From: a virus
Virus record (IMG/VR): IMGVR_UViG_3300037247_000236
Span: 1 to 48,170 of that record
Reading direction: 5' to 3' (one strand)
DNA length: 48,170 nucleotides
Positions 17,614 to 27,649 of the stretch are shown here, one piece after another. The position numbers and the translations under genes are program-made. Numbering within the stretch: position 1 is the stretch's first letter; every line of letters begins with the position of its first letter. The notes beneath the pieces are model-generated. The model did not search any database, was not told where the DNA came from, and was given only the letters and a program-made list of their open reading frames with translations.

Positions 17614-20600
17614 ACCTGTAACATCGTCCGATCCCCAGACGGAAGGGTTGCAGGCGTGGATAGATCAGGCGGAAGCGCCCAAAGAGGACATCACCAAAGG
17701 GATCAACCCCCAGACGGAAGCACTGCAAGATTGGATCAACAAGGCCGATCTCAAGCAGGCGAATGACAAGCTCCCTGATCCCGAAGTGAACAACATCGCC
17801 AAAGCTGCCCGTGAAATCGATATGGCGCAAGCCACATTGAACGACAAACTGTTTCTCGAATCGCAATCTGAAGTATCGACACTCAAACGAATCAATCAGA
17901 TTCGACGGTCCTACGGCGAGGCTCCGTTGAGTGAAATACCGAAGGCGCTACAGAGCAAGGGTTTTATCCAAGACCTGAAAAACCGATGGAATGCAAACCT
18001 GAGAAACGTGACCGTACCGTTGCTGGACAGCAAGGGCGTTCAGGTTGTTGAATCAGGTTTGAGTAATACGTCGATCGGACTGGCTCAAGCTGTGTATCAA
18101 GGGAAGGCTCCTGTAGCACCACCAGAGGGTGCTGGCTGGGAACTATTGTCGCAAGGTATATCCATCGTCGCTGATCCGCTGTTCGTTGCTACAGGCAGCG
18201 CAGGCGGCGTGGTGGCCAAAGGTGCAGCGGTCAAGGTGTTCGGCAAGGCCGCACTTGGCAAGGGTGTATCGTTCGCGGAGAAAGCACTGGTTCGGGGTAC
18301 GACACTCGGAGCTGCGATAGGCGGTCATGCGGTCGCTACTGATCCGTTGCAGCAGGAAATAGCCGCCGGTGAGGTTGACCTCGCTCAGACCGCTCAGGCG
18401 GGCCTGCAAGGGGTCGCCACAGGGTTCACGGCTGGTTTCGCAGGCGCGGCACCTGTCGTTGGTACAGCAGCGGAGATCGCTACGTTCGCCACTACGGGCG
18501 CAGCGTTCGAGGGCCGATTGCCCGATCAAAAAGACTTCGCACATTCGGCTATGCTGATTCTTGGCTTGAAAACTCAGAGTGCCATAAGCAACAGGCTCGG
18601 TAATGCGTTACGCAAAAGAATGGAGAACAAGCCGCTCACGCCAGAAGAGCAGGCAGCCATAGACCAAACGCCCGATTCAGTGAAAGAACAGATTCTCCAG
18701 GATGCGATGAAGGGGTTGATGAAAGACTTCTCGCTGAATAAAGAGGCACTACTGACGCCGCAGGGTGCGGCGGAGTTCGCTGCTCGACATCCATCGCAGG
18801 CGAAGCAACTGGCTAAGTCGGAGAACGTGTCGCGTAAGGACTTCGTACCCATCAAGGAGGTCGTTCCTGATGCAGAAGTTAATAAGTGGAGCAAAGAGGA
18901 TCGCACAAAGTTTCAGGCGTTGGTTGCGGAAGCCAGCGGCAAAGAAGTTATCGTCGAAATACCAACAGAAAAGGAAACGCAAGATGGCATTACACGGACA
19001 CAGCAAGAAGCAAAAGAAATCGATCAGGGCCAAAAAGTCGAGCGGGTCGAAGGTCAAGTCAAAGAAGTCCAAGGCGAGCGGCAAGAAGTAGCCGTTACCG
19101 AAGAACTTCCCGTAACCGGACCAAAACTGACAAAGGTTCAGGAGATCGTCGTAGGTAACGCACAGAAGGCTGCCACGCCAGAGACGCCGCCGGAGAATGT
19201 GCCCGTCGTGCCGGTGAACAGTCTTGTTGATGCCAAGCGTCGAGGGCTTAGTCCAGCCAAGAAGTTCTACAACTATCTGATTCGCGGTGGGCAGCACGAA
19301 GACAGAGTGGAATCCAATCGTATTTCGGATCGAGAAGTTGAAGCGATCATACGCGACGTTAAGTTTAGCGTGCAATCGTTCAATCAGGCGGCAAGGAAAA
19401 CATACGGAATTTTAGGTCGCATTCCAGAGGGTGATGTCGCCCAGATAAACTTGGTTCTCAAGAAGCAAGCGAGTCCTGACACCTTGCCCGAAACGATGCG
19501 TGATTCTGTTGAAAAGTTCAGGAACGACATTGACGTTTTAACTCAGCGTGCTATCGACGCGGGGGTCGTACAAGGGAAGTTGGCTGCGATATTTACATCC
19601 AACAAAGGTGCTTATCTGAATCGATCTTACCGCATATTCGAGGAACCTAATTTCTACAAAAAGAAAGTCCCCGCGTTTTTGCGACAAAAAGCCACGGCGG
19701 TATTTCGTAGCGAAATGGTTAAAATGTTCGGTCGAGAACCTACCGAAATCGAAGCCGATGCTTACATACGCTCCTTTTTATATGAAAGCGCTCAAGCTGG
19801 CGGCGTACTCGACGCCGTAGCTAAAGGGAAAACGGGAACAAGTTTCTTGTCCATCCTTAAAGAAAAGAATTTGAATATCCCCGAAGAGATACGGGCGTTG
19901 TGGGGCGAGCGTACCGATCCCCGTGCGCAATACGCAAACTCAGTGGTCAAGCTCGGTGGCTTGATTGCAAGCAGCGAATCGCTAAGCAGGACAAGGAACG
20001 AGGGGCTGGGTAAGTGGTTGTTTGAACAGCCGACTGGGGATTTTATAGCGCCGATCAGAAACCACGAAATTGACGGAATGTACCCTCTGACATTGGGTAA
20101 GAAGTTATTCACTCTGCCTGAATACGAACAAGCATTGGAAAAATCACTACGGATAAGGGACGAAAACCCGCTGGCTCATGCCTACTATGCCGCTAACGCC
20201 ATCGTCAAATTCAACAAGACCGCTGGCTCGGTTATGGGCATTATGCGTAACTTCACCGGCAACGTCGCAATCGCAGCGGCTACAGGCAATTCGCTAATCT
20301 GGCATCCATTCAGAACCACGAAATCTCTTGCTACGGGCGCGTTGATTACGGCCGCCGATGTCGCACCGGGCGCTACGCAAATAGCCAGTAAGGTCGCGGG
20401 CAAGGTTGCAGGTGCCGTAGAAAAGGTCACACCGAAATTGGTTCGTAATGCTCCCGTTATGCGAGACGTGTTCGATTTCTTGCAATTAACCAACAAGCAG
20501 CAACAGGCCGAAGTGGTTAAACTTATACGGTTGGGCGTGATGCACGATGCTTCAAGGTCTGGCGAATTAAGGCAAATACTCAAGGACGCTGCAAAACACG

Positions 20601-22063
20601 ATAGTGCTAAAGCGTACACCGAAAGTGCGATTAAGCGTATTGCGAAATTGCCGATCGACAAGATGGGTGATGCGTTCCGAGCTGGTGACGACTTCTGGCA
20701 TGCGCAAGGATTTTACAGCGAACTGAGCAAGTTGAAAAAAGCATACCGAGACTCCGATAAATCCATTCCTGAATTGGAAAAGATGGCAGCGGAGAAGGTT
20801 CGGGCTTTATATCCTACATATTCCAAGGCACCGTTTGTCGTACAAAAAGCACGCAAGGCGATTTTCATTGGCGATTTTGTAACCTTCCCAGCGGAAATGA
20901 TTAGGATTACTTTTAACGCCCCACGCATCATAGCTAAAGAATTACGGACACCAGAAGAACGCGGGATAGGTGCTGACCGTGCATTCGGATTTCTCGCGGT
21001 TGGTGGCATGATTACGCAAATGGGTCCAGCGTCTAGGATGATGACAGGCATCACGCTGGAACAAGAAGAGGCGATGCGGATACTCGGTCCTGAATGGATG
21101 CGTAACAGTACGCTGCTACACCTCGGCAAGCAGGACCGGTTGAGGTATCGGGCAATCGATACGACGTTCTCATTGCCGTATGGTTCGATGACAACCCCTA
21201 TACATGCCATACTTCGTGGTGAAGAAACGCTGTCCCTAGAGGAAGGCCCGTTGCGTGAAGCACTGCGACCATTTTTCAATGAAACCATATTGGCTGGAAC
21301 TATCCGTGACATCATGGCGAACAAACAAATCAGCCGTGAGAGCGATGCACCCATATATAACAGAGAGGCACCTGGGCACGATCAAGCAATAGATATTGCA
21401 AACTATGCTTTCGATAAACTTGACCCTGGAACCTTTGATATCGCTCGCAAGATTTACAAAGGCATTAAGAACGAGCCAATGAAGTCTGGCCGTATCCCCG
21501 ATCTACGAACCGAAATAATTGCAGCAACTACCGGTCAACGCATCTGGACCTACGACGTTCCGAGAGACTTGGGATTCAAGGCCCGTGACATGGTTGACCG
21601 TCGCAAGGACGCACGCAAGCTGTTCTACACCATCGCGTTCGCCAAAGATGCGTCTGACCCCGAAGAAATATCAGAAGCCTACGATAAGGCGATAGATGCC
21701 GATCGATCATTGTTCGGTAAACTGCAAGAAGCCACCAACGCTGCAAAAATACTCGGGATGAACGACGATGAAATCAGGGAAGTCTTCTCTGACAAGCGTG
21801 TGGCGATTGCTAAGGCGGACATCGACAGTGTTATCAGCGGGCCTTATGACGAAGAGAACCTTGTCCGCGATATTGTGTGGTCGCTTAGAGGCAAAGACTT
21901 CGACCCGAAGATTCCGAGGATTCTAAGCGCACTCGGCGTTTCCGAATCCGAAGCCAACAGGTTGCTATTCGACGAATTCCGTCACAAGGGTTCCGTACCA
22001 CAAAACAAGACGCTGGCATTATACATGTCGAGAATCAGGCGGCGTATGGATCAAGGGGAATAG
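17588..22063 (+). CDS. Giant ejection (internal virion) protein C
   Basis: 1491 residues, the largest gene of the window. The N-terminus has a tandem motif: DPQTEGLQAWIDQAE (15-29) and NPQTEALQDWINKAD (40-54). A long Gly/Ala-rich hydrophobic region spans roughly 190-290, followed by a Glu/Gln/Lys-rich coiled-coil-like part (about 450-510) and a long helical body. Size and position match T7 gp16-like ejection proteins. I could not find a convincing transglycosylase catalytic motif. Confidence 0.7.
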   Translation: MPTPLQTVEPVTSSDPQTEGLQAWIDQAEAPKEDITKGINPQTEALQDWINKADLKQANDKLPDPEVNNIAKAAREIDMAQATLNDKLFLESQSEVSTLKRINQIRRSYGEAPLSEIPKALQSKGFIQDLKNRWNANLRNVTVPLLDSKGVQVVESGLSNTSIGLAQAVYQGKAPVAPPEGAGWELLSQGISIVADPLFVATGSAGGVVAKGAAVKVFGKAALGKGVSFAEKALVRGTTLGAAIGGHAVATDPLQQEIAAGEVDLAQTAQAGLQGVATGFTAGFAGAAPVVGTAAEIATFATTGAAFEGRLPDQKDFAHSAMLILGLKTQSAISNRLGNALRKRMENKPLTPEEQAAIDQTPDSVKEQILQDAMKGLMKDFSLNKEALLTPQGAAEFAARHPSQAKQLAKSENVSRKDFVPIKEVVPDAEVNKWSKEDRTKFQALVAEASGKEVIVEIPTEKETQDGITRTQQEAKEIDQGQKVERVEGQVKEVQGERQEVAVTEELPVTGPKLTKVQEIVVGNAQKAATPETPPENVPVVPVNSLVDAKRRGLSPAKKFYNYLIRGGQHEDRVESNRISDREVEAIIRDVKFSVQSFNQAARKTYGILGRIPEGDVAQINLVLKKQASPDTLPETMRDSVEKFRNDIDVLTQRAIDAGVVQGKLAAIFTSNKGAYLNRSYRIFEEPNFYKKKVPAFLRQKATAVFRSEMVKMFGREPTEIEADAYIRSFLYESAQAGGVLDAVAKGKTGTSFLSILKEKNLNIPEEIRALWGERTDPRAQYANSVVKLGGLIASSESLSRTRNEGLGKWLFEQPTGDFIAPIRNHEIDGMYPLTLGKKLFTLPEYEQALEKSLRIRDENPLAHAYYAANAIVKFNKTAGSVMGIMRNFTGNVAIAAATGNSLIWHPFRTTKSLATGALITAADVAPGATQIASKVAGKVAGAVEKVTPKLVRNAPVMRDVFDFLQLTNKQQQAEVVKLIRLGVMHDASRSGELRQILKDAAKHDSAKAYTESAIKRIAKLPIDKMGDAFRAGDDFWHAQGFYSELSKLKKAYRDSDKSIPELEKMAAEKVRALYPTYSKAPFVVQKARKAIFIGDFVTFPAEMIRITFNAPRIIAKELRTPEERGIGADRAFGFLAVGGMITQMGPASRMMTGITLEQEEAMRILGPEWMRNSTLLHLGKQDRLRYRAIDTTFSLPYGSMTTPIHAILRGEETLSLEEGPLREALRPFFNETILAGTIRDIMANKQISRESDAPIYNREAPGHDQAIDIANYAFDKLDPGTFDIARKIYKGIKNEPMKSGRIPDLRTEIIAATTGQRIWTYDVPRDLGFKARDMVDRRKDARKLFYTIAFAKDASDPEEISEAYDKAIDADRSLFGKLQEATNAAKILGMNDDEIREVFSDKRVAIAKADIDSVISGPYDEENLVRDIVWSLRGKDFDPKIPRILSALGVSESEANRLLFDEFRHKGSVPQNKTLALYMSRIRRRMDQGE

Positions 22064-22064
22064 C

Positions 22065-22739
22065 ATGGCCGCTCCCACTAGAACACCGGAAATTCGCATT
22101 AATGTTCGTACTATGCAGGAGGTGCGGAAAGCACTCTCTGTCATATCGCAGATCATTACGAACACTTCAACGATTCTTACGCAGCAGGCGGTTGCACCCG
22201 ACAAAAACGATGACGCATCAGGCGGGTGGAAACGCGGCGATGTATGGCAAACTACGAGCAATCATATCTACGAACTCGTTGATCCAACTACCGGCGCCGC
22301 GGAGTGGAAGAAGCAAATCGATTTAGCCACGGCCCCAGGTGACGGCGGCGTAGCGGGTGGACCGACTGTGCTCGGAAGAATTTTAGCGCAAGATACTAAT
22401 GGCATTTGGCAATCGTTAGACCCAGAGACAGACGGGTCTATCCTCATGCTCGACTCAACAAAAGAACTCGGTGTCAAATGGGACTCGGATTCGGGAACCG
22501 GCTCGGTGTACTTTGAAGTGTACATGCGAGCTACGTCGGGAACGGTGTACGCTGATTTGTACGATGAAACCGGAAGTGCGCAGGTGTCGGGTTCGCAGAT
22601 AGCCACTACATCGTCCACGTTTACTTTGAGGCGAACCGTTGCCCTAACGCTGAATATCGATAGTACTTATCGACCACGGTTTGGGGTTATTGGTACAGAT
22701 ACCGGTGAGGGATTGGGTGCCGTCGTGTTGGCGATTTAG
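22065..22739 (+). CDS. Predicted tail or fibre protein, last gene of the rightward arm
   Basis: 224 residues. Helical N-terminus (about 1-45), then a glycine-rich linker and a beta-rich C-terminal domain with VYFEVYMRATSGTVYADLYD. This helix-then-beta layout fits a trimeric fibre or an adaptor that anchors one. The stop overlaps the end of the convergent gene at 22736 by four bases, with no terminator in between. Confidence 0.7.
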   Translation: MAAPTRTPEIRINVRTMQEVRKALSVISQIITNTSTILTQQAVAPDKNDDASGGWKRGDVWQTTSNHIYELVDPTTGAAEWKKQIDLATAPGDGGVAGGPTVLGRILAQDTNGIWQSLDPETDGSILMLDSTKELGVKWDSDSGTGSVYFEVYMRATSGTVYADLYDETGSAQVSGSQIATTSSTFTLRRTVALTLNIDSTYRPRFGVIGTDTGEGLGAVVLAI

Positions 22740-24217
22740 AATAGTTCCTTCCACCCGAGGCTCACGTCAGGGTCAATCGTACCGTTGGACGCTTCCAAGC
22801 TGATCGTCAGCGTATCGCCGGGTTCTATTTTGATATTCCTACCCGCGAAATCGAGGTTCAAGGCTGCGGACTCTGTCATGGATTGGGCAAATATAACAGT
22901 TCCCCCCGACATAGCCGTGGCTGACGTGTCTTTTCTCATCACCGATGTGTTCGCATTGATCGCAGCAAATGATGCTGCCGTGAGAGTCGGATTCAAGGTC
23001 ACTCTTACCAATGCCGGTTTCTTGGCCGACGAAGCCACAAATGAAACGCCCAGGTAATCCAGCCGGGCTTCCACCTTGTTGACTACGCTTTGATATATAG
23101 TGTGATTATGGATTGACAGAACGGGAGTCTCGGTAGTTCCAATACTCGTAGTTTCCAAAGTCGTGGCGTTGAACAGTCCCCCTTCCGCGTCTTTCCCCTG
23201 TATGCCGCCGACCATAGAAGACGATTTGAGAACAATGTCGGACGTGTTACTGGTATTAACCACGGACAGGCATAACCTCAAGGTCGGATTGTTCAGTGAT
23301 GGTACGGTGTTATTGTTCGCGTATAATACGGTATGCACCAGGTGTAGATCGCCGTCAATGTCGTCTTCTATGAAGTGCTGTATCTGGCCGAATCCCAACC
23401 ATTGATATTGGATGTGGTAGACATTACCTTTGGTGTGATCCAACGTCATTTTGGACGGTCCAGTGCCATCCATCTTATCAGCATTCCAATCAGCCTGGGC
23501 AACGTGGGTATCTGTTGGAGCGACACCCACCACGCTTTGTGCGAAGGAGCCAACGACACTGGTTCCGGCGACAGAATATGTTCCAGTCTGCGATGCGGCG
23601 TTGTAAGATTCAAAAATTACGTTCGCACCCATCGCGTGCGCCGTCCAGCCTTGGCCCAGATCGGAGTAATCATGGGAAGCGATTTCGTTCGCCGTTGTCG
23701 TGACATCCGTAGCTGATGCGTCCGTCACGGTAACTGTAGCGTCTGCATCGCCGTCTAAAGTGATCGTGATGTTTTCAGCCGTCGTAGATTTCGTGGTGAC
23801 GGTTAATGTTCGTACTTCCGGTAATCCACCGCTTCTTCTTAGAACCCCAAAGGTAGCACCGTCGTACCCGAAAAAGAATCCTTCTGCGGATGATCCCGCC
23901 CCGATATACTGGCTGGAATTCGCCACTCCGGTTGTGAACAACGCAGTAAATCGTACAAGTCCACCCTGCCCCGCGTTATATTTGACCGCTCTGCGTGAAA
24001 GTAGCATCGACGATTGATTCGCTGATGCCCCGGTGGATACTTGAAACATGCTATTAGCGAAGGATGACGTACCGTTATTGTCTCTGGTTTCCAATACCCT
24101 TGTGTTAATGTTGTACGAGGATTGAAGCTGGACAATGGGGGTCAACTCAGCGATCTGAATTTCGCCGAAGGCCGTAAGAGGGAAGTTTGTAGTTTTCATA
24201 TTCCGTAGTAATGTCAT
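22736..24217 (-). CDS. Predicted virion (fibre-like) protein, 493 residues
   Basis: The last gene of the leftward arm. Thr/Ser/Asn-rich and beta-rich throughout, with the closing segment IKIEPGDTLTISLEASNG then LGWKELF, a common terminal pattern of receptor-binding or decoration proteins in environmental phages. Its TVTVTDASATDVTTTANEIA segment resembles immunoglobulin-like phage surface domains. It overlaps the upstream gene by four bases. Confidence 0.7.
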   Translation of the reverse strand: MTLLRNMKTTNFPLTAFGEIQIAELTPIVQLQSSYNINTRVLETRDNNGTSSFANSMFQVSTGASANQSSMLLSRRAVKYNAGQGGLVRFTALFTTGVANSSQYIGAGSSAEGFFFGYDGATFGVLRRSGGLPEVRTLTVTTKSTTAENITITLDGDADATVTVTDASATDVTTTANEIASHDYSDLGQGWTAHAMGANVIFESYNAASQTGTYSVAGTSVVGSFAQSVVGVAPTDTHVAQADWNADKMDGTGPSKMTLDHTKGNVYHIQYQWLGFGQIQHFIEDDIDGDLHLVHTVLYANNNTVPSLNNPTLRLCLSVVNTSNTSDIVLKSSSMVGGIQGKDAEGGLFNATTLETTSIGTTETPVLSIHNHTIYQSVVNKVEARLDYLGVSFVASSAKKPALVRVTLNPTLTAASFAAINANTSVMRKDTSATAMSGGTVIFAQSMTESAALNLDFAGRNIKIEPGDTLTISLEASNGTIDPDVSLGWKELF

Positions 24218-24993
24218 GCGATCCAGCCTTCCGTTGTTTCAAAGGTGATGTCAAGTGTTTCGCCGTCGAGCAACTCGAAGTTTTCATTTACCCCTGCAAG
24301 CAGATCGGAACCGTTGGGCGTAATCGTCAAGGCATTAACAGAGCTACCCGTGTTGCTGATCTTGTAATGCAGTTCGTCTATGCCCGCTGGCAGTGTAATC
24401 GTAAACGCACCGCCGTCAGTATCACCCAGAACGATTTCATTCGCAGGGGTGAGCGTCTGATTTGCGGTGTATCGATCGGTTTTATCCTTGCCACCGCCAA
24501 CCGGGATGGTTACAGGATCGTTGACTGCGAGCATGGTGCTTCGATTGCCTTTGTTCCAGGTAGTTTTTTCGTTCTTGAATGCCACGCCAAAGAAGCTGAA
24601 AGCAATCGCCACACCAGAATCAATATCGCCAGTGAACCATCCGAGCGGTGGTAATTGTGGGGCAAGCATGGGTGGTGTCACGGGGCGTTCAATCAGCCAT
24701 GACGTGTCCGCAGGGTTTGCAGCGCCGGTTTCTACGTCACCGACGGTAAGTCCTTGTGGCGGTATCCACGGAGCTTGTAGCGGTAAATCCCAAGCGTGGA
24801 TAAACGCAGAACCATCGTCGGCTGATACAACCGCGCCAGTATTTTCATCACCGAAGTATCCACCCAATAGCGGGAGCACGGGTGCCAATGGCGCACGGTC
24901 TGGGTAGTTTGGATACCATGAAGTGTCGTCTGGACTCCCCGCTAAGGAGGTAAGATCGTCCACTTTGGCTTGGTACTGGAGTGTGTAACCCAT
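24214..24993 (-). CDS. Repeat-containing virion protein with C-terminal beta domain
   Basis: 259 residues. Three diverged 35-residue repeats occupy about 21-56, 58-92 and 94-130, each with a D-x-S-W/A opening, several prolines and a G-D-x-x-T/S-G close. The C-terminal domain (about 190-259) with FTITLPAGID, ALTITPNGSDLLAG and a closing GWIA is a common small beta-fold of phage fibre proteins. Probably surface-exposed. The start overlaps the upstream gene end by one base. Confidence 0.7.
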   Translation of the reverse strand: MGYTLQYQAKVDDLTSLAGSPDDTSWYPNYPDRAPLAPVLPLLGGYFGDENTGAVVSADDGSAFIHAWDLPLQAPWIPPQGLTVGDVETGAANPADTSWLIERPVTPPMLAPQLPPLGWFTGDIDSGVAIAFSFFGVAFKNEKTTWNKGNRSTMLAVNDPVTIPVGGGKDKTDRYTANQTLTPANEIVLGDTDGGAFTITLPAGIDELHYKISNTGSSVNALTITPNGSDLLAGVNENFELLDGETLDITFETTEGWIA

Positions 24994-25304
24994 TATTGCA
25001 CTATATCAACAGGGTCCGCCTGTATGGGAGCGAGAGCCTTCTGTTCGTCTTTCCACTCGGATTTCCATCGCTTAATTGCGTCCTCTCTGGATTCCATTTC
25101 TGCCTCGTTCATTTCTTTCTCTCTACGGAGTTCGCCGAGTATTTCACGGAACACTTTCATGCCGAAGTATTGTACTTCGTCAACCTTTAACGATGTAACA
25201 TTCATCGAGTTCCAGATAGCTTTCCTGAATTCATCCTTTAGGGTTGCCGCTGCATCGAGCTGTAGCTGATGTTTTTCATCCAAGATAATCATTGCGTTGT
25301 TCAT
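24993..25304 (-). CDS. Hypothetical helical protein
   Basis: 103 residues, highly charged (Glu/Lys/Arg-rich) with a likely coiled-coil between about 50 and 85 (EILGELRREKEMNEAEMESR). No cysteines and no membrane segment. It lies among fibre-type genes and could be a chaperone or linker; no family recognised. ATGA overlap with the upstream gene. Confidence 0.7.
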   Translation of the reverse strand: MNNAMIILDEKHQLQLDAAATLKDEFRKAIWNSMNVTSLKVDEVQYFGMKVFREILGELRREKEMNEAEMESREDAIKRWKSEWKDEQKALAPIQADPVDIVQ

Positions 25305-25627
25305 GGTATGATGATCCCACCTTTCGTTCTCATGGTATGCAAGGCTTCCAGTTGCTCGCGTCGTCGTACTTTAGCGTAGGCTGCGTCCGCTACGGCACCG
25401 TGCTGCATACCTGGGTCTAAGCCCAAACATTCCGCACACTGGGGATTACTGCACAATCGACCTTGATGAAATTTACAGTACCCGGTCTTTCTGCCGCTAC
25501 CTGGTTGTACTGTCCACTGTCGTCCGCAATGAACGCACTGAACCATATCCGCTTCGACCGTACCCTGATCCGACGTTACGATGATCGTTCCATCGGGCCG
25601 GGCGACGGTGTGCTTCCGCAGGATCAT
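25301..25627 (-). CDS. Small cysteine-rich protein
   Basis: 108 residues with CVHCGRQW near 31-38, then CKFHQGRLC and CAECLG, giving at least two CxxC pairs plus a CxxH, so one or two zinc sites are likely. The N-terminus (VARPDGTIIVTSDQGT) is beta-like. It lies between virion-type genes. Function unknown. Confidence 0.7.
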   Translation of the reverse strand: MILRKHTVARPDGTIIVTSDQGTVEADMVQCVHCGRQWTVQPGSGRKTGYCKFHQGRLCSNPQCAECLGLDPGMQHGAVADAAYAKVRRREQLEALHTMRTKGGIIIP

Positions 25628-26073
25628 TACTCTTCCCAGATCATCGTACAGTTATGCACGGCGGTTCCTGTTGCTGTCAGCGAACGGAATCCCCACCCTT
25701 CGGTGGCGACGTTGTTAGCAATGAACCCTCGACCAGGAGCACCCACCCATCGGAACGTAGCCCGCTGGTGAAGGGGTACGACCAAAAGGATTGCGCCGAT
25801 CGTATTGGGTTCAGCGGTGTGCGTAACCTGGCATACCGTTAGTGATGGCGGATCGTCCGGGTCTAACGGCTCAGGCGTGGAAGCCGAAGCCGTACCATCA
25901 TCTACCGTGAATCGATACAGGTCGAATAAAGTCGCCTGATCGCCCGGCGTAACACCACAACCTACCACGATGTCCTGCAACTCCGGCTTAATGGTTGTCG
26001 CCGATTGAACGGTAATCAATGTTTCCGTTGCTTCAACAGCGTTGCTACCTTGGTCTGTGTATAGTCTACCCAT
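25627..26073 (-). CDS. Predicted virion protein, 148 residues
   Basis: Beta-rich with a Pro/Asp-rich loop (PEPLDPDDPP) and a C-terminal RWVGAPGRGFIANNVATEGW segment of the kind seen in head or fibre accessory proteins. AGGAGACGTAAATT precedes the ATG. No precise family. Confidence 0.65.
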   Translation of the reverse strand: MGRLYTDQGSNAVEATETLITVQSATTIKPELQDIVVGCGVTPGDQATLFDLYRFTVDDGTASASTPEPLDPDDPPSLTVCQVTHTAEPNTIGAILLVVPLHQRATFRWVGAPGRGFIANNVATEGWGFRSLTATGTAVHNCTMIWEE

Positions 26074-26090
26074 AATTTACGTCTCCTTAT

Positions 26091-26909
26091 TTAATAGCTC
26101 ACAACCCGCATGGGTTGAAAGTCTGTTCTGATTGATTCGTGAAAATACGATCCTTCCATTTCGGCGGCGACCACTACCTGTGCTTTAACTTGACGCCTAC
26201 GAAACCGAAACATGGCATATGGATCACGATGCAACTCAAGTATTTCATTTGCGTTCAAAGCTCTATTCCAAGCATAGGCGTAATTTAATTTACCAGAGTA
26301 ATCTTCGTTGCCGTCTGCATTGGTTCCCAAGCGAATAGGCTGACTGTTGGTGTTTGTGGGTAATGTCGCAGAAAAAAATTCTTCTTGTTGTAATCCGTTG
26401 ATGTACCATTTCCATTCAACCCCGTCGGCAGTTATTACTACATTGGTCTCAACGGCAGCCGGAATTGTCAATGTCGATATTTGAGAGGTTGATCCAATTC
26501 TAATGTTAATCTCGCCGCTATTACGGACAAGCATCGACCAGTCATAAAAAGGGTCTGTGTGGGTGGCCGCGAAAGGTTTCGTAAAAAAGGCGGCCAGACC
26601 TGTTCCAAGTGTCGGGGCTAAACGAGCAGCCAATGTGATACCTGTCCCGTCCGCGAGGTCCAACTTTGAGTCGTGCGGGAACGTGATCAGATCATCAGAT
26701 GCGGTTGCGTAACTGATATGGGGGCCGTCTAATCCCTGTCCCCACGCAGAAGCGGCTGTCATGTTTGCTATGGTCCCAATGCGGCCCCCCGCGTAATCAC
26801 GAACAATTAATCCTCCACGTTCTATGACGGGCATACAGAAGACCAACCCTCTGGAGAGTCGATGATTCCTGTTAATACCTCGTCCTACAATTCGCGGTTT
26901 ATTTGCCAT
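26091..26909 (-). CDS. LamG / concanavalin A-like lectin domain protein
   Basis: 272 residues. After a short N-terminus (HRLSRGLVFCMPV) comes a LamG-like beta-sandwich: LDLADGTGITLAARL, VVITADGVEWKWYINGL, and LNYAYAWNRALNANEILELHRDPY near the end, the signature closing helix and strand of phage LamG proteins. Such domains often bind cell-surface sugars, so this is a candidate receptor-binding tail protein. The TAATG overlap couples it to the upstream gene. Confidence 0.85.
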   Translation of the reverse strand: MANKPRIVGRGINRNHRLSRGLVFCMPVIERGGLIVRDYAGGRIGTIANMTAASAWGQGLDGPHISYATASDDLITFPHDSKLDLADGTGITLAARLAPTLGTGLAAFFTKPFAATHTDPFYDWSMLVRNSGEINIRIGSTSQISTLTIPAAVETNVVITADGVEWKWYINGLQQEEFFSATLPTNTNSQPIRLGTNADGNEDYSGKLNYAYAWNRALNANEILELHRDPYAMFRFRRRQVKAQVVVAAEMEGSYFHESIRTDFQPMRVVSY

Positions 26910-27490
26910 TACTGAATCTCTGGAATCACCGGATTAAGGACAATGTGAGCCTCGATGTCATCCGTATCACAAATCACTTGGCCCGTGTTATTTGCCACAA
27001 TCAAGGAGCCATAGCGGTGCGGGGTGTACAAATCGCCCACAAAACCTATTTGCAGAGAATCCACAGCGTCGTCAGTCATCACCATTGAACCAATGTAAAT
27101 AAGCTGACGGAGTGCCGTTGCGAGATCAGCCGAATAACCAGTATAGGCTGCTGCCGAACCGCTGGCTGCACCCATGTTACCCGTAGCCGCCGTTGCCGAG
27201 GCCGAGGCGTTCCAATAAAAGTCAACAGTGGAACCGTCGGTAGCCGCTGCAACCTGCATTTCGATCGCTGCTACACAGGCATACCGTTCTGCGAACTTCG
27301 CACCTAGATCAACCTGTGCAGATTGTGCTGCCGCTGCGTCCGCCAAATTCAAAAGAACTAATTCGCCCGTTGTGGGTGTACTTTCTTGAAGATCGTTGGC
27401 TGCTGTTGGACTAAAATCCCCCGCGTGATTAGCAAAGCTAATCTGCTCCGGCGTACCGTCCATTGGTGTTAGTAAATTTTTATTTGCCAT
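26909..27490 (-). CDS. Predicted virion protein, 193 residues
   Basis: Start chosen at the ATG at 27490 (MANKNLLTPMDG); a longer frame to 27529 would include a leader repeat. The protein is Ala-rich with beta strands, including VDFYWNASASATAA and RQLIYIGSMVMTDDAV. It shares the MANK opening with its downstream neighbour. The leader GACGTAGAAAG is repeated before the gene at 29661. Probably a fibre-associated protein. Confidence 0.7.
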   Translation of the reverse strand: MANKNLLTPMDGTPEQISFANHAGDFSPTAANDLQESTPTTGELVLLNLADAAAAQSAQVDLGAKFAERYACVAAIEMQVAAATDGSTVDFYWNASASATAATGNMGAASGSAAAYTGYSADLATALRQLIYIGSMVMTDDAVDSLQIGFVGDLYTPHRYGSLIVANNTGQVICDTDDIEAHIVLNPVIPEIQ

Positions 27491-27538
27491 GATTATTTTC
27501 TTTCTACGTCTTATAGTGTACCACAACAATCTACGGGT

Positions 27539-27649
27539 TCACAAGCACCCGCCCGAGAGCGAAGCCATCATCACGGCGAGAAGGACGACGATGATGGTTC
27601 CGAGGAGCCATATCGCCGTCCAGTAGACCTTGTTGCGCCAGCCGGGCAT
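27539..27649 (-). CDS. 36-residue single-span membrane protein
   Basis: Starts MPGWRNKVYW and continues with a hydrophobic span (LLGTIIVVLLAVMMASL, about 15-31). The ATG overlaps the TGA of the upstream lipoprotein gene (TGATG). Its pairing with a small lipoprotein and a coiled-coil membrane protein resembles a lysis or spanin-type group, though no endolysin is adjacent. Function inferred. Confidence 0.6.
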   Translation of the reverse strand: MPGWRNKVYWTAIWLLGTIIVVLLAVMMASLSGGCL

